NCBI GenBank assembly: GCA_018001695.1
Contig: JAGNHN010000033.1
Span: 1 to 40,432, forward strand
Source: Lentimicrobiaceae bacterium
GTDB lineage: Bacteria; Bacteroidota; Bacteroidia; Bacteroidales; JAGNHN01
Length of the DNA stretch: 40,432 nt
Direction of reading: 5' to 3'
Both the position numbers and the translations under genes were made by a program. Within the stretch, counting starts at the first letter, position 1. The number at the start of each line of letters is the position of its first letter. Shown piece by piece: positions 24,099-32,900 of the stretch. The notes beneath the pieces were generated by a model, which searched no databases, was not told the origin of the DNA, and worked only from the letters and a program-made list of their open reading frames with translations.

Positions 24099-26354
24099 TT
24101 AAAACTCAAGCTGATCGTCATATCCCTGCTTCGAGGGACCATCGATATCACGACTGCAATCCATCTCTACCCGGAAGCCGGAAACCGGTTTTTCGAAATC
24201 TCCCCTGGAAAGATTGAGTTTAGGGTCCTCAAGCGCTTTGTTCATGTAGATGGCCCAGATGGGCAAAGCCATATTGGCACCCTGGCCCAGAGAAATACTC
24301 CGGAAATGTACGCTGCGGTCTTCATTCCCAACCCAAACGCCGGTTGAAAGCTCGGGTGTCATACCGATAAACCAGCCATCGCTGTGGTTTTGCGTCGTTC
24401 CGGTCTTACCGGCGATGGGCATATCCAGACCATAGCGGTACCTTAGCCTCACACCGGTGCCCTCATTGACCACGCCTTTCATCAATTCAATCATCAGGTA
24501 TGCTGTCTCCTCACTCACCGCTTCGTGATGGACCGGAATGAATTGCTCAATCACATTGCCATGCATGTCTTCAATGCGGGTGATGAACTGGGGTTTGATA
24601 TACCTCCCTTTGTTAGAGAAGGAATTGAAGGCACCTACCATCTCAATCAGGGAAATATCCGGTGTTCCGAGGCTGATAGAGGGTACCGGTGGAATTTCGG
24701 CGGTAACTCCCATCTTCTTCGCAATCTGGATGACAGCCTCCGGAGAGTATTTTTTGATCAGGAAGGCAGATATCCAGTTGACGGAATTGGCCAGCGCCCA
24801 ACGCAGGGTGACCATCTCGCCCTCCCTGTCGTCAGAAGAATTCGAAGGCTCCCACACCTGTCCTGTTGGAAGTTCGATACGTACAGGGATGTTGGGGACC
24901 CTTGAACAAGGGGTATATTCACCTTCCTGCATCGCCAGGGTATAGAGAAAAGGTTTAAAGGTAGAACCCACCTGGCGGGCCGACAGGCTGACATGATCAA
25001 ACTGGAAATAGCGGTAATCAATCCCTCCGACATAAGCACGCACATATCCGGTATGTGATTCCATGGAGAGCAACCCGGCCTGCAGGAAGTATTTGTAATA
25101 CAAGATTGAATCCATGGGGGTCATCACGGTATCCTTCAACCCTTCCCAGCTAAACACCTGCATACGAACCGGCGTTTCAAAGGCGATTTTAATGGCTTCC
25201 TCACCTTCCCCATCTTCTTTCATCGTCCGGTATCTGTCGGATCTGATCATCGCCGACCGCATGATATCATCAATCTGCTGCTGTGTCAGATTGCGGTCGA
25301 AGGGGGCATTGGGTCTTCCGGCCCAGTGCTTGAAGAAATTGGGCTGCAGGTCTTTCCCGAGATGCTCTTTCACCGCTTCCTCGGCATGCAATTGCAGTCT
25401 GGAGTTGATGGTGGTGTATATCCTTAATCCATCCGTATACAAATTATAGGGCCGCCCGTCAGCTTTCCGGTGTGTGGCGCACCACTCCGTCAGGTACTGG
25501 CGCAGATACTCCCTGAAATAGGTTGCAAGACCGCTTCGATGGTCCTGCACCTGATATCTTGACATATCAATAGGCAAAGCACTCACCGAATCAAAGACAT
25601 GTTGCGGTATGAAATCATACTTCCGCATCTGCCCAAGCACAACATTACGACGACCCAGGGCGCGCTCAGGATTGCGAACAGGGCTGTAGAAGGAGGGTGC
25701 TTTCAATATCCCAACCAACAGGGCTGATTCCTGCATGTTCAGCGAATCCGATGTGCTTCTGAAAAACGTGTGACTGGCTGATTTGATCCCATAGGCCATG
25801 CTCCCGAAATCAACCGTATTGAAATACATGGCAATGATCTCCTCTTTGGTATAATTGCGCTCAAGCCGTGCTGCCACGACCCATTCTTTGAACTTGGTCA
25901 GTGCCATGCCTGTTATGAACCGTCGTTTCTCTCTGGGAAAGAGATTTTTGGCAAGTTGTTGTGTGATGGTTGAGCCTCCACCCTTTCGCTTTCCTGTAAC
26001 GATCCCTGAAGCAACACGAAAGATGGCGCGCGCATCCACCCCCGAATGGCGGAAAAACCGGATATCTTCTGTCGCAATCAAGGCCTGAACCAGGTGAGGG
26101 GACAGATCCTGAAAATGCACGTTGGAACGGTTCTCAACATAGTACTTGCCCAAAACAGCCTGGTCGGCTGAGATGATTTCGGAAGCAAGGTTGGATTTTG
26201 GATTTTCCAGTTCCTCAAACGAAGGCATGAAACCCAGCCACCCAAGGGAAATCAACAGAAAAAGCAGGAAAAGCAAGGCTACACCTCCGCCTATCACAAT
26301 CCAGAACCATCGAACGTAGGTATTTCCGGTAGGTTTGATCCTTTTCTTCGGCAT
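24099..26354 (-). CDS. Class A penicillin-binding protein 1A (bifunctional transglycosylase/transpeptidase)
   Basis: The 751-residue inner-membrane enzyme polymerises and cross-links peptidoglycan. One N-terminal membrane helix lies at about residues 16-40. The GT51 domain has catalytic Glu96 in ATEDIRFFRHSGVD and GGGSTITQQLAKNLF (126-139). The transpeptidase domain has nucleophile Ser464 in GSTFK (463-467), SVN (524-526) and KTGTT (650-654). All key residues are intact. It is transcribed with holB, ricT and gldH upstream and a GT-C gene downstream. ATG 26354 gives the usual short cytoplasmic basic tail (MPKKRIKPTG). Confidence 0.93.
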   Translation of the reverse strand: MPKKRIKPTGNTYVRWFWIVIGGGVALLFLLFLLISLGWLGFMPSFEELENPKSNLASEIISADQAVLGKYYVENRSNVHFQDLSPHLVQALIATEDIRFFRHSGVDARAIFRVASGIVTGKRKGGGSTITQQLAKNLFPREKRRFITGMALTKFKEWVVAARLERNYTKEEIIAMYFNTVDFGSMAYGIKSASHTFFRSTSDSLNMQESALLVGILKAPSFYSPVRNPERALGRRNVVLGQMRKYDFIPQHVFDSVSALPIDMSRYQVQDHRSGLATYFREYLRQYLTEWCATHRKADGRPYNLYTDGLRIYTTINSRLQLHAEEAVKEHLGKDLQPNFFKHWAGRPNAPFDRNLTQQQIDDIMRSAMIRSDRYRTMKEDGEGEEAIKIAFETPVRMQVFSWEGLKDTVMTPMDSILYYKYFLQAGLLSMESHTGYVRAYVGGIDYRYFQFDHVSLSARQVGSTFKPFLYTLAMQEGEYTPCSRVPNIPVRIELPTGQVWEPSNSSDDREGEMVTLRWALANSVNWISAFLIKKYSPEAVIQIAKKMGVTAEIPPVPSISLGTPDISLIEMVGAFNSFSNKGRYIKPQFITRIEDMHGNVIEQFIPVHHEAVSEETAYLMIELMKGVVNEGTGVRLRYRYGLDMPIAGKTGTTQNHSDGWFIGMTPELSTGVWVGNEDRSVHFRSISLGQGANMALPIWAIYMNKALEDPKLNLSRGDFEKPVSGFRVEMDCSRDIDGPSKQGYDDQLEF

Positions 26355-26403
26355 GACATGTTATATATCTGGTCCCTTCCGGCAATAACAACCGGAAATC
26401 AGC

Positions 26404-26916
26404 CTATTTCGTATCTGTTGGCCGCATTGGCCGATCGCTTTCTGTGATCCTGACGCCCAGATTACGCAGTCCGGGCAAATCTTCAACTCTCATAGCATGT
26501 TGAAAAACAAAACGATACGTTCCGGTTTCAGGGAAAGTCATGCCTTTGCGAATTAAGAAACGATTGTATTTTATTTTGCTGAATCCCTTCCCGATCCATG
26601 ATCCATCCTGGCCGGCAAGGACAAACTCGAGGGTATCCCGGGTATGTTTACCTGCCGGGAAATAGGTATCGACAAAAAGAAAGAGGTTGCGGTATGCGTA
26701 ATCCGTAGTGTGGCGCAGACTGATATAAAGATCATAGATCTGTGTTGAGTCTTCTATTCCAAATTCAAAGCCGATGGTATCCTGCACTTTCCAACCCTCG
26801 ACAGGAATATGGCGGCTTTCATCTGTAACAATATCCGGGCCACAGGATTGCAGGATGAGTAACAGGACCGGTAATCCAATCCAGTAAATGAAGTATGTTT
26901 TACCGCGGCTACTCAT
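26404..26916 (-). CDS. gldH: Gliding motility lipoprotein GldH
   Basis: The 170-residue lipoprotein has a signal peptide ending LLILQSC (Cys25) and the GldH pattern: EGWKVQDTIGFEFGIEDS, YDLYISLRHTTDYAYRNLFLFVDTYFP, and the closing FVFQHAMRVEDLPGLRNLGVRI. GldH is needed for gliding in Flavobacterium and is widespread in Bacteroidetes, including species not known to glide. The start at 26916 is fixed by a strong Shine-Dalgarno AGGAGG (26921-26926 on this strand) four bases upstream, unusual in this phylum. The longer frame to 26985 lies inside ricT. The ATG overlaps the ricT stop (ATGAGTAG), so translation is likely coupled. Confidence 0.88.
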   Translation of the reverse strand: MSSRGKTYFIYWIGLPVLLLILQSCGPDIVTDESRHIPVEGWKVQDTIGFEFGIEDSTQIYDLYISLRHTTDYAYRNLFLFVDTYFPAGKHTRDTLEFVLAGQDGSWIGKGFSKIKYNRFLIRKGMTFPETGTYRFVFQHAMRVEDLPGLRNLGVRITESDRPMRPTDTK

Positions 26917-28024
26917 CGAACCTCCTGAGATCATCTTCTTCGAGCATGGATTCAACTTCCGCTTTCTTTTCCATCTTATGAGCAAAATCTTCCAGTTTAT
27001 CCGGGAAGATGTTTTTCTTGTTCATGGCGATGATCTCCTGGAGTTTCTCAGCAGTAATAGCCAGAAAATCACTGGAATCCTGTGCGTAACAATACCAATA
27101 AAGCCTTCTGAACACATCGACTTTCTGGAATATCCCATCCCCTTTCTTCGTCTTTAAGACGATATCAGTTCCGGGCATATCCTTCAATGCATCTTTATAG
27201 ACATCCAGCTCATAATTCAGGCAGCATTTAAGCTTACCACATTGCCCGGCCAGTTTTTGCGGGTTCAGGGATAATTGCTGAACCCGGGCGCTCTGGGTGG
27301 TCACCGACTTGAAATCGGTCAGCCAGGTGGCACAACAAAGTTCTCTGCCACATGAGCCAATGCCTCCCAGGCGGCTGGCTTCCTGCCTGACGCCGATTTG
27401 CCGCATCTCGATGCGGACATGGAACTCATCCGCCAGGGCCTTTATCAGCTGTCTGAAATCAACGCGCTCTTCTGCAGTATAGTAGAATACAGCCTTGGTA
27501 TTATCGCCTTGAAACTCAACATCATTAACCTTCATCGAAAGACCTAACTCTCTGGATATCTGTCGTGTCCTGTACTTAGCCTTCTCTTCCCTACGGATGG
27601 CCTGGCCCCATTTTTCAATATCATTGGGCCTGGCTTTGCGGTATATCTTCTTGAGTTCGGTCTCATTACCCTGCTGTTTACGCTTCCATTGCATCACCGC
27701 CACGGGGCCCAGCAGGCTGACTATCCCAATGTCATGACCGGGGGAGGCTTCTACTGCTACAATGTCTCCACCAACCAAACCCAATGGCTCCGTCATTCTA
27801 AAGAAGTCTTTCCTGTTGTTTTTGAAACGGACCTCCGCGACATGGCCAAAGCTACCAGGTAAAGGTTCCGGTAGCTGGGAAAGCCAGTCAAAAGTGTTCA
27901 TCTTGGCACAGCTATTCAGGCAGTTCAGGCTGTTGGTCCTTGGGTGCTGGGTGTCCGGCGGACGGCAGCATCCCCTGGTATAGAAAGGATTATCTTCAGG
28001 TGTGGGAATATGAGGTGTGTCCAT
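26909..28024 (-). CDS. ricT: RicT/PSP1-family regulatory iron-sulfur protein (YaaT-like)
   Basis: The 371-residue protein contains the PSP1 C-terminal domain with its cysteine blocks RLGGIGSCGRELCCATWL and GQCGKLKCCLNYELDVYKD. In Bacillus subtilis, RicT (YaaT) works with RicA and RicF as an Fe-S complex that affects RNase Y and phosphorelay signalling; the Bacteroidetes role is not known. The N-terminus carries another Cys cluster (GCC at about 18-20, and NCLNSC at about 34-39), which may bind an Fe-S cluster. The last 40 residues form a charged, coiled-coil-like tail. It lies between holB (47 bases upstream) and gldH (overlapping), an order found in other Bacteroidetes as far as I recall. 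Confidence 0.87.
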   Translation of the reverse strand: MDTPHIPTPEDNPFYTRGCCRPPDTQHPRTNSLNCLNSCAKMNTFDWLSQLPEPLPGSFGHVAEVRFKNNRKDFFRMTEPLGLVGGDIVAVEASPGHDIGIVSLLGPVAVMQWKRKQQGNETELKKIYRKARPNDIEKWGQAIRREEKAKYRTRQISRELGLSMKVNDVEFQGDNTKAVFYYTAEERVDFRQLIKALADEFHVRIEMRQIGVRQEASRLGGIGSCGRELCCATWLTDFKSVTTQSARVQQLSLNPQKLAGQCGKLKCCLNYELDVYKDALKDMPGTDIVLKTKKGDGIFQKVDVFRRLYWYCYAQDSSDFLAITAEKLQEIIAMNKKNIFPDKLEDFAHKMEKKAEVESMLEEDDLRRFDE

Positions 28025-28071
28025 TATCTCGTCATATCAAACAAAGAACAAAGGTAAGAAATGCAGCCTAA

Positions 28072-29238
28072 TTAAGCTACGGGCTGCTTGAGAATCCGGC
28101 TGATACCGAGGGATAAACCCGTAAACAGGATCGAGGCGTTGGCATTACGCTCCACGTGACCCAGGGCCTTTTCGAGTTCACTAACGACGAACATGCCCCT
28201 TGGGGGTGCTACGAAAGGCCCGAATTTGACGGCAAATTCAAGCTCAGCTTCGGTCAACCTGCTCAGTGCTTCTCCCCGAATACCGAGCAACATGCTTTCC
28301 CTCACAATATTTAACGCATAGAAAAGCAACTGCTTCTGTTCTTCCCTCCCCAATCCGGCAAATTCCTGTCCAAGCTCCTGAATACCCTGGACATTGCGCT
28401 GAAAACAATAGCGCATCCACTGCTTGAACTGCTCAAACATACCACTATCAGGATCTTTCTCCTGCAAAAGACGCAATGCCTCGCGGTAGTTACCCTGGGC
28501 CATGCGGATTACTTCGCCCCATTTCACAGCCGGGTCGTTGTTGACACGTTTCAATGCCTGCAACATATCCTGGTCAGCGATGCTATTCATTTTGATGAGC
28601 TGGGTTCTCGACCGGATGGTATTGATGAGCTGCGTTGGGTCTTCGGTGATGAGCAGGAACAAAGTTTGCTCCGGCGGTTCTTCCAGCACTTTCAGGATTT
28701 TGGGAGCAGCGGCATGGAAGAGCTTCTCCACCATCCAGATCATCATCACCTTATATCCGCCTTCATAGGATTTGTAGCTCAGAACCCTGAGAATCTCACT
28801 GCAATCCTCTGAATTGATGAGCCCCTGCTTCTTCTCTATCCCTATCTCCGCATACCAGTCGTTGAGGTTGCCGTAACCGTTGGTCCGAATGACCCATGGC
28901 CGCCATTTGTCATAGAAGCGTTTGCTGACAGGGTCTTTGGGAACATCTTTGGTAGCAGCTACGGGAAAGATGAAATGCAGGTCAGGATGCGCAAGCTTGG
29001 CATATTTGACGCAGGAAGGACATTGCCCGCAGGCATCAGTGGGGATATCCACACCCTGAACCAGGGACCTGACCGGGTGCTGGCAGTTGAGGAACTGCGC
29101 ATATGCCAGGGCCAGCGACAGAGCGCCGCTGCCCTCAGGGCCAAAAAACAGCTGGGCATGGCTGATCCTTCCGGCATGCGCCGCCAATATCAGCCTCATC
29201 TTGGCTTCATCCTGCCCGATTACATCCGCAAATCGCAT
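28072..29238 (-). CDS. holB: DNA polymerase III subunit delta' (clamp-loader)
   Basis: The 388-residue AAA+-type clamp-loader subunit has MRFADVIGQDEAKMRL at the N-terminus and SHAQLFFGPEGSGALSLALAYAQFL, a degenerate P-loop where Ala replaces the usual Lys, as in other delta' proteins that do not hydrolyse ATP. A zinc-binding block CGQCPSCVKY follows, then HPDLHFIFPV, a sensor-like LKVLEEPPEQTLFLLITEDP and TIRSRTQLI. It opens the beta clamp together with DnaX and delta. It is the first gene of the - strand run toward PBP1A, and a well-matched promoter abuts its ATG. Confidence 0.9.
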   Translation of the reverse strand: MRFADVIGQDEAKMRLILAAHAGRISHAQLFFGPEGSGALSLALAYAQFLNCQHPVRSLVQGVDIPTDACGQCPSCVKYAKLAHPDLHFIFPVAATKDVPKDPVSKRFYDKWRPWVIRTNGYGNLNDWYAEIGIEKKQGLINSEDCSEILRVLSYKSYEGGYKVMMIWMVEKLFHAAAPKILKVLEEPPEQTLFLLITEDPTQLINTIRSRTQLIKMNSIADQDMLQALKRVNNDPAVKWGEVIRMAQGNYREALRLLQEKDPDSGMFEQFKQWMRYCFQRNVQGIQELGQEFAGLGREEQKQLLFYALNIVRESMLLGIRGEALSRLTEAELEFAVKFGPFVAPPRGMFVVSELEKALGHVERNANASILFTGLSLGISRILKQPVA

Positions 29239-29245
29239 AGCACGC

Positions 29246-29276
29246 CAAAACTAATACTATTGCCTGAGCCGGCAAA
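29246..29276 (-). promoter_or_regulatory. Bacteroidetes sigma-type promoter (TTTG-N19-TAGTTTTG) of the holB operon
   Basis: On the minus strand TTTG (29273-29276) is followed after exactly 19 bases by TAGTTTTG (29246-29253), matching both halves of the TTTG-N19-21-TAnnTTTG consensus. It is the only full two-part match I found in the window. The box ends 7 bases before the holB ATG, so the mRNA should have a 5' leader of zero to a few bases. Confidence 0.65.
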
Positions 29277-29328
29277 TGAAGTTGTCGAAATGCATCAATC
29301 CCAGGATAAGAAATGCGATGGGATCTGA

Positions 29329-30081
29329 TCAGGTTGCATCGGCACTTACGCGTGCACACAGGAATTCACGGTTCATGCGCGCAATATTGGAAACCGAAAT
29401 GCCCTTGGGACATTCAGCTTCGCAGGCATAGGTGTTGGTGCAGTTACCAAAGCCAAGCTCATCCATTTTAGCTACCATATTCATGACCCTTTCCCTGGCT
29501 TCAGGCCGGCCCTGCGGGAGCAGTGCAAACTGCGAGACTTTAGCCGATACGAAGAGCATGGCTGAGGCATTCTTACAGGCAGCAACGCAGGCGCCACATC
29601 CAATACAAGCCGCCGCATCAAAAGCCTTGTCGGCATTGGATTTGGGTACCGGGATGGCGTTGGCATCCGGGGCGCTGCCGGTATTGACCGATACAAAGCC
29701 ACCGGCCTGGATGATCTCATCAAAACCGCTGCGGTCGATGACCAGGTCACGAATCACCGGGAATGGCCTGGCCCGGAAGGGCTCCACGATGATCGTATCC
29801 CCATCCTTGAAACGCCGCATAAAAAGCTGGCAGGTGCATATGCGGTCATCGGGACCATGAGGCCTCCCATTGATATAGAGGCTGCATGTCCCGCAAATGC
29901 CTTCGCGGCAGTCGTGATCAAAAGCCACAGGTTCTTCGCCCCTGGCTACCAGCTCCTCATTCAGCACGTCGAGCATCTCCAGGAAAGAGCTGTGGGAAGA
30001 GATCCCTTTGACCTGATAGGTGACGAATTTCCCTTTGTCGGTAGCGCGCTTCTGACGCCATATCTTGAGTGTGAAATCCAT
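29329..30081 (-). CDS. sdhB: Succinate dehydrogenase/fumarate reductase iron-sulfur subunit
   Basis: The 250-residue subunit carries electrons between the flavin of SdhA and the membrane hemes. Cysteine sets for three clusters are visible: [2Fe-2S] in [17 protein letters not shown] with RICTC, [4Fe-4S] in [15 protein letters not shown], and the third cluster in [16 protein letters not shown]. The spacing and length fit the type B enzymes of Bacteroidetes, which can act as fumarate reductase in anaerobic species. It is the last gene of sdhC-sdhA-sdhB; 44 bases separate it from sdhA. Confidence 0.93.
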   Translation of the reverse strand: MDFTLKIWRQKRATDKGKFVTYQVKGISSHSSFLEMLDVLNEELVARGEEPVAFDHDCREGICGTCSLYINGRPHGPDDRICTCQLFMRRFKDGDTIIVEPFRARPFPVIRDLVIDRSGFDEIIQAGGFVSVNTGSAPDANAIPVPKSNADKAFDAAACIGCGACVAACKNASAMLFVSAKVSQFALLPQGRPEARERVMNMVAKMDELGFGNCTNTYACEAECPKGISVSNIARMNREFLCARVSADAT

Positions 30082-30125
30082 ATCCCTTATCTGTTTGGGG
30101 TAACAGTACTGTTCGCTACCCGGGT

Positions 30126-32066
30126 TTATTTATAATTTCTTTGAATGAGCTGTACTTCTTCAAAAACCAGAGGTTCCTTGTGCATCTCAGGGGTCTTCCC
30201 GGTTCCGGCATATTCCCATGCACTGACAAATGCGAACCTGGCATCATCGCGCAGGGCTTCACCTTCTGGGGTCTGCGACTCTTCGCGGAAGTGACCACCG
30301 CAACTTTCCTCACGCTGCAGGGCATCACGGATGATCAGCTCGCCCAGCTCCATGAACTCAGCCACCCTGCCGGCTTTTTCCAACTCGATATTGTACTCAA
30401 GCTGTCCACCTGTCACCCGCACATCCTTCCAGAACTCTTCCCTTAGGGCGACAATGAGATCCAGCGCCTTTTCGAGGTTTTCCTTTGTCCGCGACATCCC
30501 GCAATAATCCCACATGATAAGTCCCAGACGTTTATGGAAGCTCTCAACGGATTGCTTTCCCTGAATTGCCAGGATCTTGTCAAGCCGGTCCTGGACATCC
30601 TTCATCGTTGCATCGAATTCAGCCCGTTCAGTAGAGAAACGCGGCACCTGAATCTGGTCAGCCAGATAATCAGCGATGGTATAAGGCAGTATAAAATAGC
30701 CGTCAGCCAGTCCTTGCATCAGGGCTGAAGCCCCCAAACGATTGGCACCATGATCGGAGAAGTTACATTCACCGATGGCAAACAGACCGGGCACCGTCGT
30801 CATCAGGTGATAATCCACCCAAAGTCCGCCCATGGCATAATGGATGGCTGGATAGATCATCATCGGGGTTTCATAAGGATTCTCATCATTGATCTTTTCG
30901 TATATCTCGAAAAGGTTACCATATTTCTCTTCAATGGCTTTGCGCCCCAGTCTGCTGATGGCTTCACTGAAATCCAGGAATACAGCCAGGCCTGTTTCAT
31001 TGACCCCAAATCCCGCATCACAACGCTCCTTGGCCGCCCTGGAAGCCACATCGCGTGGCACCAGATTACCAAAGGCAGGGTAACGTCTCTCCAGATAATA
31101 ATCCCTGTCTTCTTCCGGAATATCCTTTGCTTTGATCTCTTTCTTCTGAAGTTTCCGGGCGTCTTCTATCCTCCTGGGAACCCAGATCCTGCCATCGTTG
31201 CGCAGGCTCTCGCTCATCAGCGTCAGTTTCGACTGATACTCACCATGCACCGGCATACAGGTGGGATGGATCTGCAGAAAGGAGGGATTTCCAAAAAATG
31301 CGCCTCTTTTGTAGGCCACCCAGGCCGGATTGACATTGGCCCCCATGGCATAGGTCGACAGATAATAGACATTACCATAACCGCCACTGGCAAGCACCAC
31401 CGCATGCGCGCTATGTTTCTCCAGCTTTCCTGTCACCAGATCCCGGCAGATAATGCCCCTGGCCCGGCCATCGACAATGACGATATCCAGCACATCCCGA
31501 CGGGCATATAGCTTCACCCTGCCCTTGCCGATCTGCCGGCTCATGGCGCTGTAGGCACCCAACAACAGTTGCTGTCCCGTCTGTCCCCTTGCATAAAAGG
31601 TGCGCGACACCTGAGCCCCTCCGAAGGAGCGGTTATCCAGTGATCCGCCATATTCCCTGGCAAAGGGGACGCCCTGGGCAACGCATTGGTCAATGATGTC
31701 GTTGCTGACTTCCGCCAAACGGTAAACATTGGACTCCCGTGAACGGTAGTCACCGCCCTTGATGGTATCATAAAACAAGCGGTAGATGCTGTCCCCATCA
31801 TTCTGATAGTTCTTGGCCGCATTGATACCACCCTGCGCTGCAATACTGTGCGCACGCCTTGGGGAATCCTGATAACAAAATGCTTTCACATTGTAGCCCA
31901 GTTCTGCCAGGGTCGCCGCAGCCGAAGCACCGGCCAGTCCGGTCCCTACAATGATGATATCGAGCTTTCGCTTATTCGCCGGATTAACCAGCCTGGCATG
32001 TGACTTAAAATTTGTCCACTTCTGCGCTAACGGCCCTTCAGGTATCCGGGGATCCAACTTGGTCAT
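30126..32066 (-). CDS. sdhA: Succinate dehydrogenase/fumarate reductase flavoprotein subunit
   Basis: The 646-residue flavoprotein interconverts succinate and fumarate. It has the dinucleotide-binding motif [21 protein letters not shown], the covalent-FAD region [18 protein letters not shown] with its His, substrate-site blocks [24 protein letters not shown] and [28 protein letters not shown], and [22 protein letters not shown] near the FAD. ATG 32066 ([17 protein letters not shown]) is preferred because relatives begin at this point; a TTG at 32093 would add nine residues and overlap sdhC. Direction of the reaction in the cell cannot be told from sequence. Confidence 0.94.
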   Translation of the reverse strand: MTKLDPRIPEGPLAQKWTNFKSHARLVNPANKRKLDIIIVGTGLAGASAAATLAELGYNVKAFCYQDSPRRAHSIAAQGGINAAKNYQNDGDSIYRLFYDTIKGGDYRSRESNVYRLAEVSNDIIDQCVAQGVPFAREYGGSLDNRSFGGAQVSRTFYARGQTGQQLLLGAYSAMSRQIGKGRVKLYARRDVLDIVIVDGRARGIICRDLVTGKLEKHSAHAVVLASGGYGNVYYLSTYAMGANVNPAWVAYKRGAFFGNPSFLQIHPTCMPVHGEYQSKLTLMSESLRNDGRIWVPRRIEDARKLQKKEIKAKDIPEEDRDYYLERRYPAFGNLVPRDVASRAAKERCDAGFGVNETGLAVFLDFSEAISRLGRKAIEEKYGNLFEIYEKINDENPYETPMMIYPAIHYAMGGLWVDYHLMTTVPGLFAIGECNFSDHGANRLGASALMQGLADGYFILPYTIADYLADQIQVPRFSTERAEFDATMKDVQDRLDKILAIQGKQSVESFHKRLGLIMWDYCGMSRTKENLEKALDLIVALREEFWKDVRVTGGQLEYNIELEKAGRVAEFMELGELIIRDALQREESCGGHFREESQTPEGEALRDDARFAFVSAWEYAGTGKTPEMHKEPLVFEEVQLIQRNYK

Positions 32067-32085
32067 ATCGTTAGGTTTACTTGGA

Positions 32086-32763
32086 TTAGACAAGATTGAA
32101 ATAGATAAATACTGGTATGCAGATGTAGCCCAGGGTCAAAACCACCGCAATGAAGGTGGATAATCCCTTGATAAAAGGAGTGTATCTGCTATGGTTCAGC
32201 CCCAGACTTTGAAAGGCCGACTGGAATGCATGATGCAGGTGGAAACCCAGAAGGAGAAGGGCGATGATATAAAACACCACATATCCCCCGAGACTGAACA
32301 GCTCCTGCACCAGCAGGCCCATATCCTCCACATGTTTGCCATGGATCTCCATCTCCGGCAAGGTGCCAAACTTGGCTTTGACGAAGAAGTTGGCCATGTG
32401 AATGACCAGGAAAATGAGGACGATAGCCCCCGTATGGATCATGAATTTGGAGAAGATGGAGGTGTGGGAATAGCCCTCTATCCTGTACCTTACAGGTCTT
32501 GCTATCCAGTTCTGAATCTGCAGGATCAAACCATATATTATGTGAATGATGAAACCGGCAAACAAGACCCATTGGAAGGTCTGAATGAAGGGATTGGTGC
32601 CCATGAAATGCGCGGCTGTATTAAACAGCACGCGGCTGGGATCAAAGAGCAGCAGGAGGTTGATGCTGAGGTGTACCACCAGGAAGGTGATCAGAAACAA
32701 GCCCGCCAGGGCCATGATGAATTTCTTGGTCAGCGAGGATAAGCGGAATGCAGAGTGGCTCAT
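32086..32763 (-). CDS. sdhC: Succinate dehydrogenase/fumarate reductase cytochrome b subunit (type B, single five-helix anchor)
   Basis: The 225-residue membrane protein has five predicted helices and several His in helices that can bind two hemes b: [37 protein letters not shown] and [12 protein letters not shown]. One long subunit in place of separate SdhC and SdhD, placed before sdhA and sdhB, marks the type B quinol:fumarate/succinate:quinone enzymes. It anchors the complex in the inner membrane and exchanges electrons with menaquinone. A possible box (TAAATTTG, - strand, 32833-32840) lies about 70 bases upstream. Confidence 0.9.
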   Translation of the reverse strand: MSHSAFRLSSLTKKFIMALAGLFLITFLVVHLSINLLLLFDPSRVLFNTAAHFMGTNPFIQTFQWVLFAGFIIHIIYGLILQIQNWIARPVRYRIEGYSHTSIFSKFMIHTGAIVLIFLVIHMANFFVKAKFGTLPEMEIHGKHVEDMGLLVQELFSLGGYVVFYIIALLLLGFHLHHAFQSAFQSLGLNHSRYTPFIKGLSTFIAVVLTLGYICIPVFIYFNLV

Positions 32764-32832
32764 ACGCTATGTCTCAAAATGGAACTGAACTATGAATTAC
32801 TGCAGAAATTGCCTTACTTTGTAGGGTGCAAA

Positions 32833-32840
32833 CAAATTTA
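32833..32840 (-). promoter_or_regulatory. Possible -7 box for the sdhCAB operon
   Basis: The minus strand reads TAAATTTG, matching TAnnTTTG, 69 bases upstream of the sdhC ATG. No -33 TTTG is visible at the normal spacing, and the area is AT-rich, so a chance match is possible. Confidence 0.35.
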
Positions 32841-32847
32841 ACTTTTT

Positions 32848-32895
32848 ATGTATATCCCTCTGCGGAGGGTTTTTATTTATATGAATTTTAAATAA
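32848..32895 (+). promoter_or_regulatory. Leader ORF of 15 codons overlapping a terminator-like hairpin, before the first Xaa-Pro peptidase
   Basis: ATG 32848 opens a 15-codon frame (MYIPLRRVFIYMNFK) ending with TAA at 32893-32895, five bases before the peptidase ATG at 32901. Within it, CCCTC (32856-32860) and GAGGG (32865-32869) form a perfect 5-bp stem with loop TGCG, directly followed by TTTTT and ATTTAT, the form of a rho-independent terminator on the + strand. A short ORF across such a hairpin resembles an attenuator, but it may equally be the terminator of a tiny transcript, with the ORF by chance. Confidence 0.35.
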
Positions 32896-32900
32896 ACATC

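Noticed and set aside
26917-26985. Longer N-terminus for GldH
   Set aside because: It lies inside ricT, and the strong AGGAGG fixes ATG 26916, which begins a proper lipoprotein signal.
30750-31511. 253-codon open frame on the + strand
   Set aside because: It is antisense to sdhA, whose motifs are certain; the product is rich in His and Ile as expected of a shadow frame.
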